Shown piece by piece: positions 8,589-17,213 of a stretch of 26,403 nt of DNA. Position numbers and translations under genes: made by a program. Origin of the DNA: SAR324 cluster bacterium (GTDB lineage: Bacteria > SAR324 > JACQKK01). Under the pieces are notes generated by a model, which worked only from the letters and a program-made list of their open reading frames with translations, was not told the DNA's origin and made no database searches. Each line of letters begins with the position of its first letter. Positions within the stretch are counted from its first letter, which is position 1. Location of the stretch: positions 1 to 26,403 of the forward strand of contig JACZVE010000002.1 of the NCBI GenBank assembly GCA_022572825.1. Reading direction: 5' to 3'.

Positions 8589-9363
8589 CAGTCAATTCCG
8601 TGCCTTGTAGAATGGTGGTAACTTGACGGCGAAGCTCCTTCTCGTCCAAATCCCGCTTGAGCCTTCCCAGGTGTGCCAGGGAAACCTTGCCCCGTTCTTC
8701 CGAGACCACGACGACGGCTGCATCAGTCTCTTCCGCCAGGCCCAGCGCGGATCGGTGGCGGGTGCCCAGGGAAAAGCTGCCCACCAGACCGCTGGGCAAC
8801 GGCAGAATACATCGGGCGGCGGCCAGCACGCCTTTGCGGGTAATGATTACCGCGCCATCGTGGAGCGGCGACGAGGGATGAAAGATGGACACGATCAATT
8901 CCACGGTGGGCTCGGCATTGAGGACTTTGCCCCGCTCGATGTAATTGCGCAGGCCCGTCTCGTTTTCCAGCACGATCGTGGCCCCGATTTTGCGCTTGGC
9001 CAGCGCATAGGCGGTATTCACCACTTCATCGATCAGGTCCAGTTGTGCGGTCGCGCTCATCTCGCGGAACATCGTCGTCATGCCGACGCGGGCCAGTGCA
9101 TTGCGGATGTCGGCTTGAAACAAAACGACCAGAATCACCACCGCCGAGCTGAACAGATTCTCCATCAGCCACCCGATGGCGTCCAGCCGCAGAAAGGACG
9201 CCAATCCGTAGACGGCCAGGAGCACGGACAGACCCAAAAGAATCGGAATCGTCCGCGTACCCTTGATCAGATTGAGCAGCCAATAGATGACCGCGGAAAG
9301 CAACGCGATGTCGATGAAATCCTGCGGGCGGATACCGGCGACTAACTCGATGAGTTCATTCAT
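8542..9363 (-). CDS. cdaA: Diadenylate cyclase CdaA (c-di-AMP synthase)
   Basis: Condenses two ATP into the second messenger c-di-AMP at the inner membrane. Residues 15-85 contain three hydrophobic helices, followed by the DAC domain with its two catalytic motifs: DGA at residues 169-171 (LHDGAVII) and RHR at 202-204 (GTRHRSALG). The 273-residue length is normal. It sits in the order tilS-ftsH-cdaA-ybbR, a layout known from Deltaproteobacteria and relatives, but without folP between ftsH and cdaA and without glmM after ybbR. c-di-AMP signalling is uncommon among classical Proteobacteria, so this helps restrict the lineage. Confidence 0.95.
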   Translation of the reverse strand: MNELIELVAGIRPQDFIDIALLSAVIYWLLNLIKGTRTIPILLGLSVLLAVYGLASFLRLDAIGWLMENLFSSAVVILVVLFQADIRNALARVGMTTMFREMSATAQLDLIDEVVNTAYALAKRKIGATIVLENETGLRNYIERGKVLNAEPTVELIVSIFHPSSPLHDGAVIITRKGVLAAARCILPLPSGLVGSFSLGTRHRSALGLAEETDAAVVVVSEERGKVSLAHLGRLKRDLDEKELRRQVTTILQGTELTDAVSETHPETQPAEG

Positions 9364-9412
9364 GGCACACCTTCCCTAATGAGCCCGCCGCCGTACGCTA
9401 CGACGCCGTAAA

Positions 9413-11224
9413 TTATGACGCCATGGCCGGGTCGGGTTGAAAGTCGCGCACCATGTTCCGCACATCCTTGCCTTCCACCGTCTCGCGTTCGATCAGCTCT
9501 TCCGCTAACAGCACGAGGATTTTCCGGTGCGACTGCAGAAGGTTGATCGCCCGATCGTAACAGGCGGAAAGGATCCCCTTGACCTCGCGGTCGATCTTCT
9601 TCGCGGTCTTTTGACTGTAGCGATTGTGCTGGATGAGGTCACGCCCGAGGAACACCTGGTCGTGGCCATCGGAAAAGGAAACCGGGCCCATTGCATCGCT
9701 CATTCCCCACTGCACCACCATGCGCCGCGCGAGGTCCGTGGCGTTCTTGATATCGTTGGAAGCTCCGGTGGTGAACTGGCTGAACGTAATCTGCTCGGCC
9801 GCCCGCCCTCCCAACATCATCGCGATCTGCCCCAGCAAGTGGCTGCGGCTGTAACTGTGGTGGTCCTCTTCCGGCAACAGTTGCGTCAGGCCGAGGGTTT
9901 GGCCCCGCGGCATTATGGTTACTTTGTGAACCGGATCGACTTCCTCTATCAGCTCCGCCACCAGCGCGTGGCCGGCCTCGTGGTAGGCGGTGACCTTTTT
10001 TTCTTCTTCGACAATGAGAATGCTGCGGCGTTCCGAGCCCATCAACACCCTGTCCTTCGCGTACTCGAAATCCTCCTGATCGACTGCCGACTTGTTTTGC
10101 CGGGCGGCCCACAGCGCCGCCTCGTTGACCAGATTGGCCAGATCGGCTCCGGCGAATCCCGGGGTCCCCTTGGCGATGATGGACAGCTCCACCCCCGGCA
10201 CCAGGATGACGTTGGTCGTGTGTACCTTTAGGATGGCCTCCCTGCCGCGGATATCCGGAAGCGGCACCACGACGTGGCGATCGAAGCGGCCCGGGCGGAG
10301 CAGGGCCGGATCCAGTACGTCCGGACGGTTGGTGGCGGCAATGAGGATGACGCCGACATTGGTCTCGAAGCCGTCCATCTCCACCAGTAGCTGGTTGAGG
10401 GTCTGTTCCCGCTCGTCGTGCCCGCCGCCCAGGCCGGTTCCCCGGGAGCGGCCCACGGCGTCGATCTCATCGATGAACACGATGCAGGGCGCGTTCTTCT
10501 TGCCTTGCTCGAACAGGTCGCGCACGCGGCTGGCTCCCACGCCGACGAACATTTCAACGAAATCCGAGCCGCTTATGGCAAAGAACGGCACCCCGGCTTC
10601 ACCGGCGATGGCCTTCGCCAACAGGGTCTTGCCGGTTCCAGGGGCGCCCAACAGCAGGACGCCGTGGGGGATTTCCCCGCCCAACTTCTCGAATTTCTGG
10701 GGATCTTGGAGGAACTCCACGATCTCCTGCAGTTCCTCCTTGGATTCATCAATGCCGGCCACGTCGTTGAAGGTGATGGGGTTGTTCTTGCTGTCCGCCT
10801 GCTTGCTGCGAATCTTGCCGAAGCTGAGGGCGCGGTTGCCGCCCCCCTGCACTTGGCGCATGAAAAACAGCCACACGCCGATGATCAGCAGCATGGGGAA
10901 CCAGCTATTGAGGATCGCAAGCAGAATCCCACCTTGATTGGGCGATTCAGCGCGCACCCGCACCCCATTCTCGATGAGTTCCGGCAGCAGTTGGGGATAG
11001 TCGGGGAGGTAGGTCTGAAATTGTGTGCGGTCCTCGAAGTAACCGCTCACTTCCTCGCCGCGGATCGTCACCTCCGACACTCTCTGCGAGCGCACCTGGG
11101 CCATGAAGTCGGAGAAGGAAATCTGGGAGGAGTTGTACGAGGTGGTGTTCAGCAGATTGAACAGGACAAACAACACCATCGCGATGACAATCCAGATACC
11201 GAGATTTTTGTGAAAATTGCTCAA
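9413..11224 (-). CDS. ftsH: ATP-dependent zinc metalloprotease FtsH
   Basis: A membrane-bound AAA+ protease that degrades misfolded and regulatory proteins. With the TTG start at 11224, preceded by GGAG at suitable spacing, it has 603 residues. Two membrane helices (about 8-26 and 104-122) flank a periplasmic domain. The AAA domain has Walker A GAPGTGKT (193-200), Walker B IVFIDEID (248-255) and the second region of homology ending PGRFDR. The zinc-binding HEAGH is at 415-419. An ATG at 11380 would add 52 residues of poor character before the first helix, so TTG is preferred. Upstream on the same strand, 247 bp away, is tilS, its usual neighbour. Confidence 0.96.
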   Translation of the reverse strand: MSNFHKNLGIWIVIAMVLFVLFNLLNTTSYNSSQISFSDFMAQVRSQRVSEVTIRGEEVSGYFEDRTQFQTYLPDYPQLLPELIENGVRVRAESPNQGGILLAILNSWFPMLLIIGVWLFFMRQVQGGGNRALSFGKIRSKQADSKNNPITFNDVAGIDESKEELQEIVEFLQDPQKFEKLGGEIPHGVLLLGAPGTGKTLLAKAIAGEAGVPFFAISGSDFVEMFVGVGASRVRDLFEQGKKNAPCIVFIDEIDAVGRSRGTGLGGGHDEREQTLNQLLVEMDGFETNVGVILIAATNRPDVLDPALLRPGRFDRHVVVPLPDIRGREAILKVHTTNVILVPGVELSIIAKGTPGFAGADLANLVNEAALWAARQNKSAVDQEDFEYAKDRVLMGSERRSILIVEEEKKVTAYHEAGHALVAELIEEVDPVHKVTIMPRGQTLGLTQLLPEEDHHSYSRSHLLGQIAMMLGGRAAEQITFSQFTTGASNDIKNATDLARRMVVQWGMSDAMGPVSFSDGHDQVFLGRDLIQHNRYSQKTAKKIDREVKGILSACYDRAINLLQSHRKILVLLAEELIERETVEGKDVRNMVRDFQPDPAMAS

Positions 11225-11471
11225 GGTCGCGCTCCGTTCAGTGAGCCGGAAACGGCCCGGCACAGCAAGGGAACAATACGCCCTTAGGATAAACAGACCC
11301 TCAATTTTGCCGATACGCCGAGTTTCCAGATAAATTATATACCATTCCCGTTCAACTTCCAAACATTCCGGCCCTGGCATTGGCCCGGGTTTCTTCGGCC
11401 ATTACCCTCCAATCGCCATTGCCGTATCCGTGACTCGCACGACGCCGCCATGCGTGCCGATGGCGATTTGC

Positions 11472-12824
11472 CTAGCCGGGCCGGATTTCCAGGCGCAGCG
11501 GCCGGGTTGCGCCCATCGGCCGATGGTATCCCTGCGCCACGAACCGTGGATAAACCCCGATCACATGCCCTTCCAAGACGACGAGGGGCAGTTGTTCGCG
11601 TTCCCACAAGGGGTAGTGCTGGTCTCGCAGAAAGGCGGACAGCTTGACCGTATGCCGCTTCCACGGCGGATGAAACCGGTCACCCGCGCGCCTCTGCCTC
11701 AACTGGAGCACACAGGACGGCGGCACGTTGTACAGCGTCAATCCGCCGTTCGCTTCGGGGGGCAATTGCCGCACGCCCCACGACGCGGGGGCGCTGACCC
11801 ACCACTCGGCGAGCCTGTGCCGCCGCACTGCGTCGCCGTCTGCCGTGGTCAGGGATGGCTGCGCCTGGAGCAATAGGCGATCGCCTCGCCGCTTCAGCAG
11901 CCGGCCGTGGGGCCAGTCCAGCGACCACAAAGGCGCGCCCCGTTCCAGCAGGCGCATCGCGCGTTCCACCTGCGCATAGTCCAGCGCGCCGGGCATGCGC
12001 TCCGCGACGAAGCGGTGCAGCAGCGCCTCGCGCGCCAGGGGCGGCAGACGCAGCAGGTCCCCCACCTCGATCCAGTGAGGCGGCCGGTCGGGAGCGCTCT
12101 GGCGCACCGGGTGGGCGCGGAGCGTGTGTTCGACAAGCTGGGCAACCTGCCGGCTCTGGGATTCCACCTGCGCCAGCCGGGTTGCGAGACCCCCGTCGGC
12201 CAGCTCGTCGAGGAGGCCCAGCAGCTCGTGGCGCACCCGATTGCGCTTGTATTTCGGCGACTGATTGCTGGGGTCCTCCAGCCAAGCCACACCCTGATCG
12301 CGAAGGTAGGCGGTCAGCTCCTCACGACGGGTTTGCAGCAGGGGGCGGATGTACGGACCGCCCCGCGCACGCATGCCCTCCAGATGGCTGATGTGTGCCC
12401 CGCGCAAAAACTTCAGCAAAAGGGTCTCGAGCTGGTCTTCGCGCTGATGGCCGGTGGCCGCCCAATGCTTCTCCCGCTGAGCGAGGAGGCGGCGCGTCTC
12501 CGCACCTCGCCACGCGCGCGCCGCGGCCTGCACGCCGCTCTTCAGGCGTGCCAGGTGCTCCGTGCGTACGATGTGCACGGGCAGCTCCAGAGCCGCGGCC
12601 CGCTTGGCCACCCATTCCGCCTCGTCCGCCGACTCGGGCCTGAGACCGTGATCGAAATGCACTACCTCCAGCGTCAGATTCAGCGGCCCGCGCAGGGCGT
12701 GCAGCAAATACAGCAGTGCCAGGGAATCCGCGCCGCCGCTCACCAATACCAGACCGCGCGCCGCGGGCCGGATAAGGCCCTCGCGGCGCACGGTGCGCAA
12801 AACGCGGCGTTCCAGGGGGTGCAT
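11472..12824 (-). CDS. tilS: tRNA(Ile)-lysidine synthase TilS
   Basis: Attaches lysine to C34 of the AUA-reading tRNA-Ile (lysidine), using ATP. The PP-loop motif SGGADS is at residues 29-34 in LVLVSGGADSLALLYLLHAL, with the further N-type ATPase signature HFDHGLRPES shortly after. The C-terminal part (LPLVVLEGHVIGVYPRFVA) resembles the TilS C-terminal tRNA-binding domain. From the ATG at 12824 the protein has 450 residues, typical for the long form. A frame start at 12977 would add 51 low-quality residues. Adjacent to ftsH in the standard order. Divergent from the hydratase genes across 265 bp. Confidence 0.93.
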   Translation of the reverse strand: MHPLERRVLRTVRREGLIRPAARGLVLVSGGADSLALLYLLHALRGPLNLTLEVVHFDHGLRPESADEAEWVAKRAAALELPVHIVRTEHLARLKSGVQAAARAWRGAETRRLLAQREKHWAATGHQREDQLETLLLKFLRGAHISHLEGMRARGGPYIRPLLQTRREELTAYLRDQGVAWLEDPSNQSPKYKRNRVRHELLGLLDELADGGLATRLAQVESQSRQVAQLVEHTLRAHPVRQSAPDRPPHWIEVGDLLRLPPLAREALLHRFVAERMPGALDYAQVERAMRLLERGAPLWSLDWPHGRLLKRRGDRLLLQAQPSLTTADGDAVRRHRLAEWWVSAPASWGVRQLPPEANGGLTLYNVPPSCVLQLRQRRAGDRFHPPWKRHTVKLSAFLRDQHYPLWEREQLPLVVLEGHVIGVYPRFVAQGYHRPMGATRPLRLEIRPG

Positions 12825-13089
12825 CGGCGAACACCTGCTGATGGAGGGCCGCACCGGCGCGGCACGCAATGGGCCCGGCCACTCTCGATTGAATGACAGA
12901 ATACACGACCGCTGCCGGGAGGGGTAGGCGGCGGTTGGTGGCGGAGCACCCATCCGTGCGCCGATGGCTTGGCGCATGGCGCGCCGGTGCGGCTTGCGCC
13001 CCGCGGCGAACCGCGTTAGGGATAAGCCATCGCGGAAAGGGTTTCACCGAGGGGCTATCCCGCGTCCAGTACCATTGGGAGTTGCGGCC

Positions 13090-13413
13090 ATGCGCGGCGT
13101 GCACGATCTGGGCGGCCAGCCCATCGACGAGGAGATCGACCGCGCCGAACACGCGCAGACCTTCTTCGAAAAGCGCGTCGATGCCCTGATGCGGCTGCTG
13201 TCCGATCCCAGCCGCGGTGTAATCCGGGTGGACGAGCTGCGGCGGGGCGTCGAGACCCTGCCGGAGAAAGATTACTTCGGCTACTCCTATTACGAGCGCT
13301 GGATCCACTCGATCCGGCTGCTGCTGCTGGAAAAGGGCGTGGTGAGCGAAGACGAGCTGAACCGGCGCATTGAAGGGGTGCGCAAGCGGCTCGCCGCGGA
13401 AAGCACCCGTTGA
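13090..13413 (+). CDS. Nitrile hydratase/thiocyanate hydrolase, beta N-terminal-half subunit
   Basis: 107 residues beginning MRGVHDLGGQP, the signature start of nitrile hydratase beta (GVHDxGG), and containing KDYFGYSYYERWIHSIRLLL, the conserved helix region around the YYExW motif. The chain ends where a full beta subunit would enter its C-terminal SH3-like domain, which is instead encoded by the next gene. This matches the beta subunit of thiocyanate hydrolase (scnB) and three-subunit nitrile hydratases such as the toyocamycin enzyme. The ATG at 13090 has GGGAG about nine bases upstream. It forms an operon with the next two genes, so it is more likely a structural subunit than the related accessory/activator protein. 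Confidence 0.85.
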   Translation: MRGVHDLGGQPIDEEIDRAEHAQTFFEKRVDALMRLLSDPSRGVIRVDELRRGVETLPEKDYFGYSYYERWIHSIRLLLLEKGVVSEDELNRRIEGVRKRLAAESTR

Positions 13414-13445
13414 CGGACGCTTGCCCTACGATGCGATCGGGAACC

Positions 13446-13733
13446 ATGAGCCAATCCTTCGCAGTCGCCCAGCGCGTGCGCGTGCGCAACGACGCCCCAA
13501 AGGGCCACTGCCGCACGCCCCATTACCTGCGCGGCCGGGAGGGCGTCATCGAGCGCGCCTACGGGGCGTTCCGCAACCCCGAGCAGTTGGCCTACGGAGC
13601 GGACGGCCTGCCCAAGAGGGAGCTGTACTGGGTGCGCTTCGAGCAGGGCAGGCTGTGGCCGGGTTACACGGGCACCGCCACGGATACCCTCGTGGCGGAG
13701 ATCTACGAGCATTGGCTGGAACGCGCGGAATAG
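13446..13733 (+). CDS. Nitrile hydratase/thiocyanate hydrolase, beta C-terminal-half subunit
   Basis: 95 residues corresponding to the C-terminal SH3-like domain of nitrile hydratase beta: FAVAQRVRVRNDAPKGHCRT, then HYLRGREGVIERAYGAF and LYWVRFEQGRLW are the standard successive motifs (VRVRxxxPxGHTRxPxYxRG). It is a separate gene starting with ATG at 13446, 32 bp after the N-terminal half. In-frame ATG (13431) and TTG (13410, overlapping the previous stop) alternatives exist. In thiocyanate hydrolase this part is the alpha subunit (scnA). The two halves would assemble around the metal-bearing subunit encoded next. Confidence 0.85.
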   Translation: MSQSFAVAQRVRVRNDAPKGHCRTPHYLRGREGVIERAYGAFRNPEQLAYGADGLPKRELYWVRFEQGRLWPGYTGTATDTLVAEIYEHWLERAE

Positions 13734-13756
13734 AGCGGACCAGAGACGAGGACACC

Positions 13757-14398
13757 ATGAGCGGTCACCCCCACGACCACCACTCCGACCACGACCCGCA
13801 CGCGCCCGTTGAGGAGGTGGAAGGCCCGCCCAGCGAGCACGTGCTGCTGGAAATCGCCCTGCGGGAGCTGTTGATCGAGAAGGGCCTGTTCGCCGCCGCG
13901 GACGTGACCCGGCAGATCGAAATAATGGACGCCACCACCCCGGAGCAGGGCGCGCGTCTGGTGGCGAAGTTCTGGACGGACCCCGCCTATCGCCAGCGCG
14001 CCCTGGCGGACGGCAAGGCCGCCGCTGCCGAGCTGGGCATCGACATGAGCGTGGCGCCCAAGCTGGTGATCCTGGAGAACACGGCCCGGCTGCACCACGT
14101 GGTGGTGTGTACCCTGTGCTCCTGCTACCCGAGGGCCGTGCTGGGGCTGCCGCCCGCCTGGTACAAAAGCCCCGCCTACCGCGCCCGCACGGTCAAGGAT
14201 TCCCGCGGCGTGCTGGCCGAGTTCGGCACGTCTTTGCCGGATGACGTGGAGATCCGCGTGGTGGACAGCACGGCGGATTGCCGCTACCTGGTGGTGCCCG
14301 TGCGGCCGCACGGCAGCGAGGGCATGGACGAGGCGGCGCTGGCCGGCCTGGTGACGCGCGACACAATGATCGGCGTGACGCTGGCGCGCGAGCCGTAG
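13757..14398 (+). CDS. Cobalt-type nitrile hydratase alpha / thiocyanate hydrolase gamma subunit
   Basis: 213 residues. The metal-binding motif VCTLCSC places the ligands at Cys118, Cys121 and Cys123. Thr in C-T-L-C marks the Co(III) type (Ser would mark Fe). The following YPRAVLGLPPAWYKS and VLAEFGTSLPDD are family-typical; YPR replaces the more usual YPW after the claw. The N-terminus is His/Asp-rich (eight His in the first 16 residues), probably metal-binding. The enzyme hydrates nitriles to amides or hydrolyses thiocyanate; which of these cannot be decided from motifs. The gene order N-half, C-half, metal subunit equals scnB-scnA-scnC. No dedicated activator gene follows. Confidence 0.9.
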   Translation: MSGHPHDHHSDHDPHAPVEEVEGPPSEHVLLEIALRELLIEKGLFAAADVTRQIEIMDATTPEQGARLVAKFWTDPAYRQRALADGKAAAAELGIDMSVAPKLVILENTARLHHVVVCTLCSCYPRAVLGLPPAWYKSPAYRARTVKDSRGVLAEFGTSLPDDVEIRVVDSTADCRYLVVPVRPHGSEGMDEAALAGLVTRDTMIGVTLAREP

Positions 14399-14484
14399 GC
14401 GCACGATGGCCCGTTGCGGCAAGCCTCGCCCCGCGCGCGGATACCCCTCATCTGCGCGCACTCCCCATAAAAGTAGCCGACGGA

Positions 14485-15864
14485 ATGAAGCCCCATCGGG
14501 GTAGCCGCCTGGGCGCGGTACTGCGCTCGCCGTACCTGTTTATGACGCTGGCCATGCTGTGCTGGTCCGGCAACTGGCTCGTCGGCCGCGCCATGCACGC
14601 CGAGGTCACGGCGATCGGGCTGACATTTTGGCGGTGGACGGGCGCGCTGGCGGTGCTGCTCACCTTCACCGGTCGGCCCCTCTGGCGGGCGCGCAGGCTG
14701 ATTCTCCGCAAGTGGCGCATCATCACCGCGTTGAGCTTCCTGGGGGTGGCGCTGTTTAACACATTGATCTATCAGGCGCTCAACACCACCACCGCCATCA
14801 ATGCGGCCCTGTTCAACTCCACCATTCCCATCATCATCGTGCTGATTTCCTGGCTGATTTTCCGGGAGGGCGTCACGCGCAGGCAGTTGATCGGCATCGC
14901 CCTGTCATTGCTGGGAGTGGTCGCCCTCGTCAGCAAAGGCGAGGCCGCCCGGCTGCTGTCGCTGAGCTTTACGCCGGGGGATCTGTGGGCCATTGCTGCC
15001 CTGCCCGCCTGGAGCCTGTACACGGTGCTGCTCAAGCGCCGCCCCGCGGGTCTGGAACCCATGGTGCTGCTCACCGCCATGGCGGCGCTGGGCGCCGTGA
15101 TGCTGGCGCCGTTCTATGGCTGGGAACTGGCGCGCGGAAGCCGAATGGCGTTCACTCTGGCGACGGTGCTGACGGTGGTGTATGTGGCGCTGTTCGCCTC
15201 GGTGATCGCGTTCGCGCTGTGGAACAGCGCGGTGTCGCAGGTGGGCGCCAACAGGGCCGGCGTTTTCGTGCACCTGCACCCGGTTTTCACAACGGTGCTG
15301 GCCATCGCCTTTCTGGGAGAGGTGCTGCGCGCCTACCATTGGGTAGGGATTGTGCTGATCTTTGCGGGGATATGTCTCACGACCCTGGGGGGCGCGGGTG
15401 CACCCGTAGAGCAGGACCAGCCCGCGCCGGCCGCGGGCGAAGCCCTTGGCGGAGAGGTGTTGGATGGCCTGCTGTCGTTCATCAAGCAGACCCTGGGCGA
15501 CCAGGTGAGCGACGTGAAGACCTCCAAGCGCCTGGTGGATAGCCCCGCCGTCCTGGTTTCCACGGACGGCATCCCGGGCAACCTGCAAAAGATGATGAAG
15601 CTGCTCAACAGCGACTTCCAAAGCACGCCCAAGGTGCTGGAGGTCAATCCGGCCCACGCGCTGATCCGGGACATGGCGAACCTGCGCGCGGAAGATCCGC
15701 TCCATCCGGCCCTGAAGGAGCTGGCCGAGCAACTGTTCGACAACTGCCTGCTGGTCGAGGGCCTGATCGAGCATCCCGAGCGGATGGTGGCGCGCATCCA
15801 ATCTTTGATGGGACGCGCCGCCTCATTGCAGGCGGCCCAGCCCGCCTCGGGCAAGAAGCCCTGA
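14485..15864 (+). CDS. EamA transporter fused to HtpG (Hsp90) C-terminal domain
   Basis: 459 residues with two unrelated parts in one unbroken frame. Residues 12-302 hold about ten hydrophobic helices in the duplicated EamA (drug/metabolite transporter) pattern, including LCWSGNWLVGR and the GANRAGVFVHLHPVFTTVLA segment of the second repeat. After a Pro/Ala linker (303-322), residues 323-445 match the C-terminal dimerisation domain of the chaperone HtpG: IKQTLGDQVSDVKTSKRLVD, then SPAVLVSTDG, then LEVNPAHALIRDMANL and the helical tail. The Hsp90 ATPase and middle domains are absent. The start is the ATG at 14485, 86 bp after the hydratase genes. Likely origin is a deletion or recombination joining eamA to the 3' end of htpG. 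Whether the tail folds or functions is unknown. Confidence 0.85.
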   Translation: MKPHRGSRLGAVLRSPYLFMTLAMLCWSGNWLVGRAMHAEVTAIGLTFWRWTGALAVLLTFTGRPLWRARRLILRKWRIITALSFLGVALFNTLIYQALNTTTAINAALFNSTIPIIIVLISWLIFREGVTRRQLIGIALSLLGVVALVSKGEAARLLSLSFTPGDLWAIAALPAWSLYTVLLKRRPAGLEPMVLLTAMAALGAVMLAPFYGWELARGSRMAFTLATVLTVVYVALFASVIAFALWNSAVSQVGANRAGVFVHLHPVFTTVLAIAFLGEVLRAYHWVGIVLIFAGICLTTLGGAGAPVEQDQPAPAAGEALGGEVLDGLLSFIKQTLGDQVSDVKTSKRLVDSPAVLVSTDGIPGNLQKMMKLLNSDFQSTPKVLEVNPAHALIRDMANLRAEDPLHPALKELAEQLFDNCLLVEGLIEHPERMVARIQSLMGRAASLQAAQPASGKKP

Positions 15865-15893
15865 CGCCGCAGAACGCGCGTGCCGCCGAGGGG

Positions 15894-16352
15894 TTAACGC
15901 CGCTCGGCGGGCCTGCGTTTTTTCACCAGATAGACGTGCCGCCCCTCCACCACCAGTTCCCCGCGCTGATTGCGCAACTCGGCGCGCAAGGAGAGCAGAC
16001 CGGTAGTGCGCTGGGGCCGCAGCTCCGTCACGATCAGCTTGGGCCCCAGCGTGTCTCCCACGTACACCGGCACGACGAAGCGCATGGACTGCTCCAGGAA
16101 GCCGAGCATACTCTCGTGTACGCGGGGCGCGAGACTCGTCGCGCCCAGCACGGTCATCGCAGTGGTGAGCAGTCCGTGGGCCAGGCGTTCGGGGTGGCCG
16201 CGCCGCCGGCAGTATTCCAAGTCGTAGTGGATGGGGTGATTGTCGCCCGTCAGCTCGGCGAATGCCTGGAAATGCGCCTCCGTGAGTGTCCTTGCGGGAC
16301 TCTCGAAGCTGTCCCCGACGGAGAAGTCCTCGAAATATAGCTGCTCTGTCAT
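15894..16352 (-). CDS. MaoC-like (R)-enoyl hydratase family protein
   Basis: 152 residues forming a single hot-dog domain. The hydratase-2 motif FAELTGDNHPIHYD carries the catalytic Asp37 and His42 pair of (R)-specific enoyl-CoA hydratases. Subsequent GLLTTAMTVLGATSLAPRV and FVVPVYVGDTL match the MaoC family. It would hydrate trans-2-enoyl-CoA or a related CoA or acyl substrate; the exact substrate is not evident. The ATG at 16352 begins MTEQLYFEDFSVGD, a normal family N-terminus. Upstream extension to 16610 is low-complexity and rejected. Convergent with the EamA-HtpG gene (29-bp gap). The neighbours do not point to a pathway. Confidence 0.87.
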   Translation of the reverse strand: MTEQLYFEDFSVGDSFESPARTLTEAHFQAFAELTGDNHPIHYDLEYCRRRGHPERLAHGLLTTAMTVLGATSLAPRVHESMLGFLEQSMRFVVPVYVGDTLGPKLIVTELRPQRTTGLLSLRAELRNQRGELVVEGRHVYLVKKRRPAERR

Positions 16353-16773
16353 CGCGGGAAGGTCCCGGGTGTAGTCCGCGGCGTGGCCACGGCGCTCGCA
16401 AGTGGCCGCCTTCGCCGACGGTTTGACTGCCGCGGCCGCCGCAGCTTTGCCACGGGCACAGCGGCCAGGACGCGACGGCGTCTCGTTCTCGTCTATCGTC
16501 GGCAATTGGGCGGCCGGGGTCAACGGCCCCCCCCAGCATCGCGTGCGCACAGCGTTTGAGCGCCCTTGGGCGAGCCACGCGCCGTTGCTGCCGCGCGCCG
16601 TTCCTGCCACGGATAGGTTTCCTCGGCAGGCGCCGCCCGGGCTCCGCTACCGCGGACGCCTGCTGGGTTCCGGCACAACGCGCCGCGCGGCAACGAGCGT
16701 CCATACCGTCTCGTTCGCGGCGACGGCGCGCGCGACGCTGCCATTCCCGCGGCCCCGTACGACAAGGCCCTGC
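16353..16773. other. About 420 bp without a recognisable gene
   Basis: Between the MaoC-like gene (-) and the kinase fragment (+). Frames here are open on both strands because of high GC, but their translations are Arg/Pro/Ala-rich and match no family I recognise. It may include remains of the upstream part of the histidine kinase, or the promoter of the MaoC-like gene. I see no clear repeats, tRNA or terminator. Confidence 0.5.
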
Positions 16774-17079
16774 GTGCCCCCTCCCAAAGACGACACCCTT
16801 TCGGTGACCCTCTCCCCGCAAGGCAGGGATGCGGCAGCCATCTGGCTCGCACACACGGGACCCGGGATGAGCAAGGCCCAACTGGACAAACTGTTCGATT
16901 GGGTGGATGCTTCGCGCGATGAGGAAGTGTGTGCGGAATATGGACAGAGTCTGGGATTGCTGATCGCCAAGGATTGGGTGGAAAAACAAAACGCCACCCT
17001 GGAAGTGTACAGCGAGCAAGGCAGGGAAACGCAGTTAAAGGTGGTCTTTCCGCTCGCACCGGACGTCGCATTCCTGTGA
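16774..17079 (+). pseudogene. Orphan histidine-kinase ATPase (HATPase_c) fragment
   Basis: About 100 codons matching the last part of a sensor kinase catalytic domain. WLAHTGPGM corresponds to the G1 box (DxGxG), LDKLFDWVD to the F box, GQSLGLLIAKDWVEKQNATL to the G2 box (GxGLGL) and the terminal strand, and LKVVFPL to the end. Both key boxes are altered (Asp to His in G1; the second Gly of GxG to Ser in G2), and no N box, His phosphoacceptor or sensor is present upstream in this frame. It is probably a remnant of a deleted kinase gene. A small functional protein cannot be ruled out. The open frame continues upstream, but without domain similarity. Confidence 0.6.
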
Positions 17080-17213
17080 CCTTTCAGGCGCGGTAGGGTT
17101 CTCCAGCGGTTCTTACCACGGCCGGCCTCCAGCCTCGGCGGTGCCCGCAACAGACAGAGCCATCGCATGACTGGGCAGGCGCGGCCCACACTGGCGCCTG
17201 TTCGCAGCTCGCT

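Noticed and set aside
11225..11380. Longer FtsH with an ATG start at 11380
   Set aside because: The extra 52 residues precede the conserved first membrane helix and lack family character, while the TTG at 11224 has a good ribosome site.
13019..13061. Possible hairpin GGGATAAGCC / GGCTATCCC upstream of the hydratase genes, as a riboswitch
   Set aside because: There is one short bulged stem only; no conserved cobalamin or other riboswitch core is visible.
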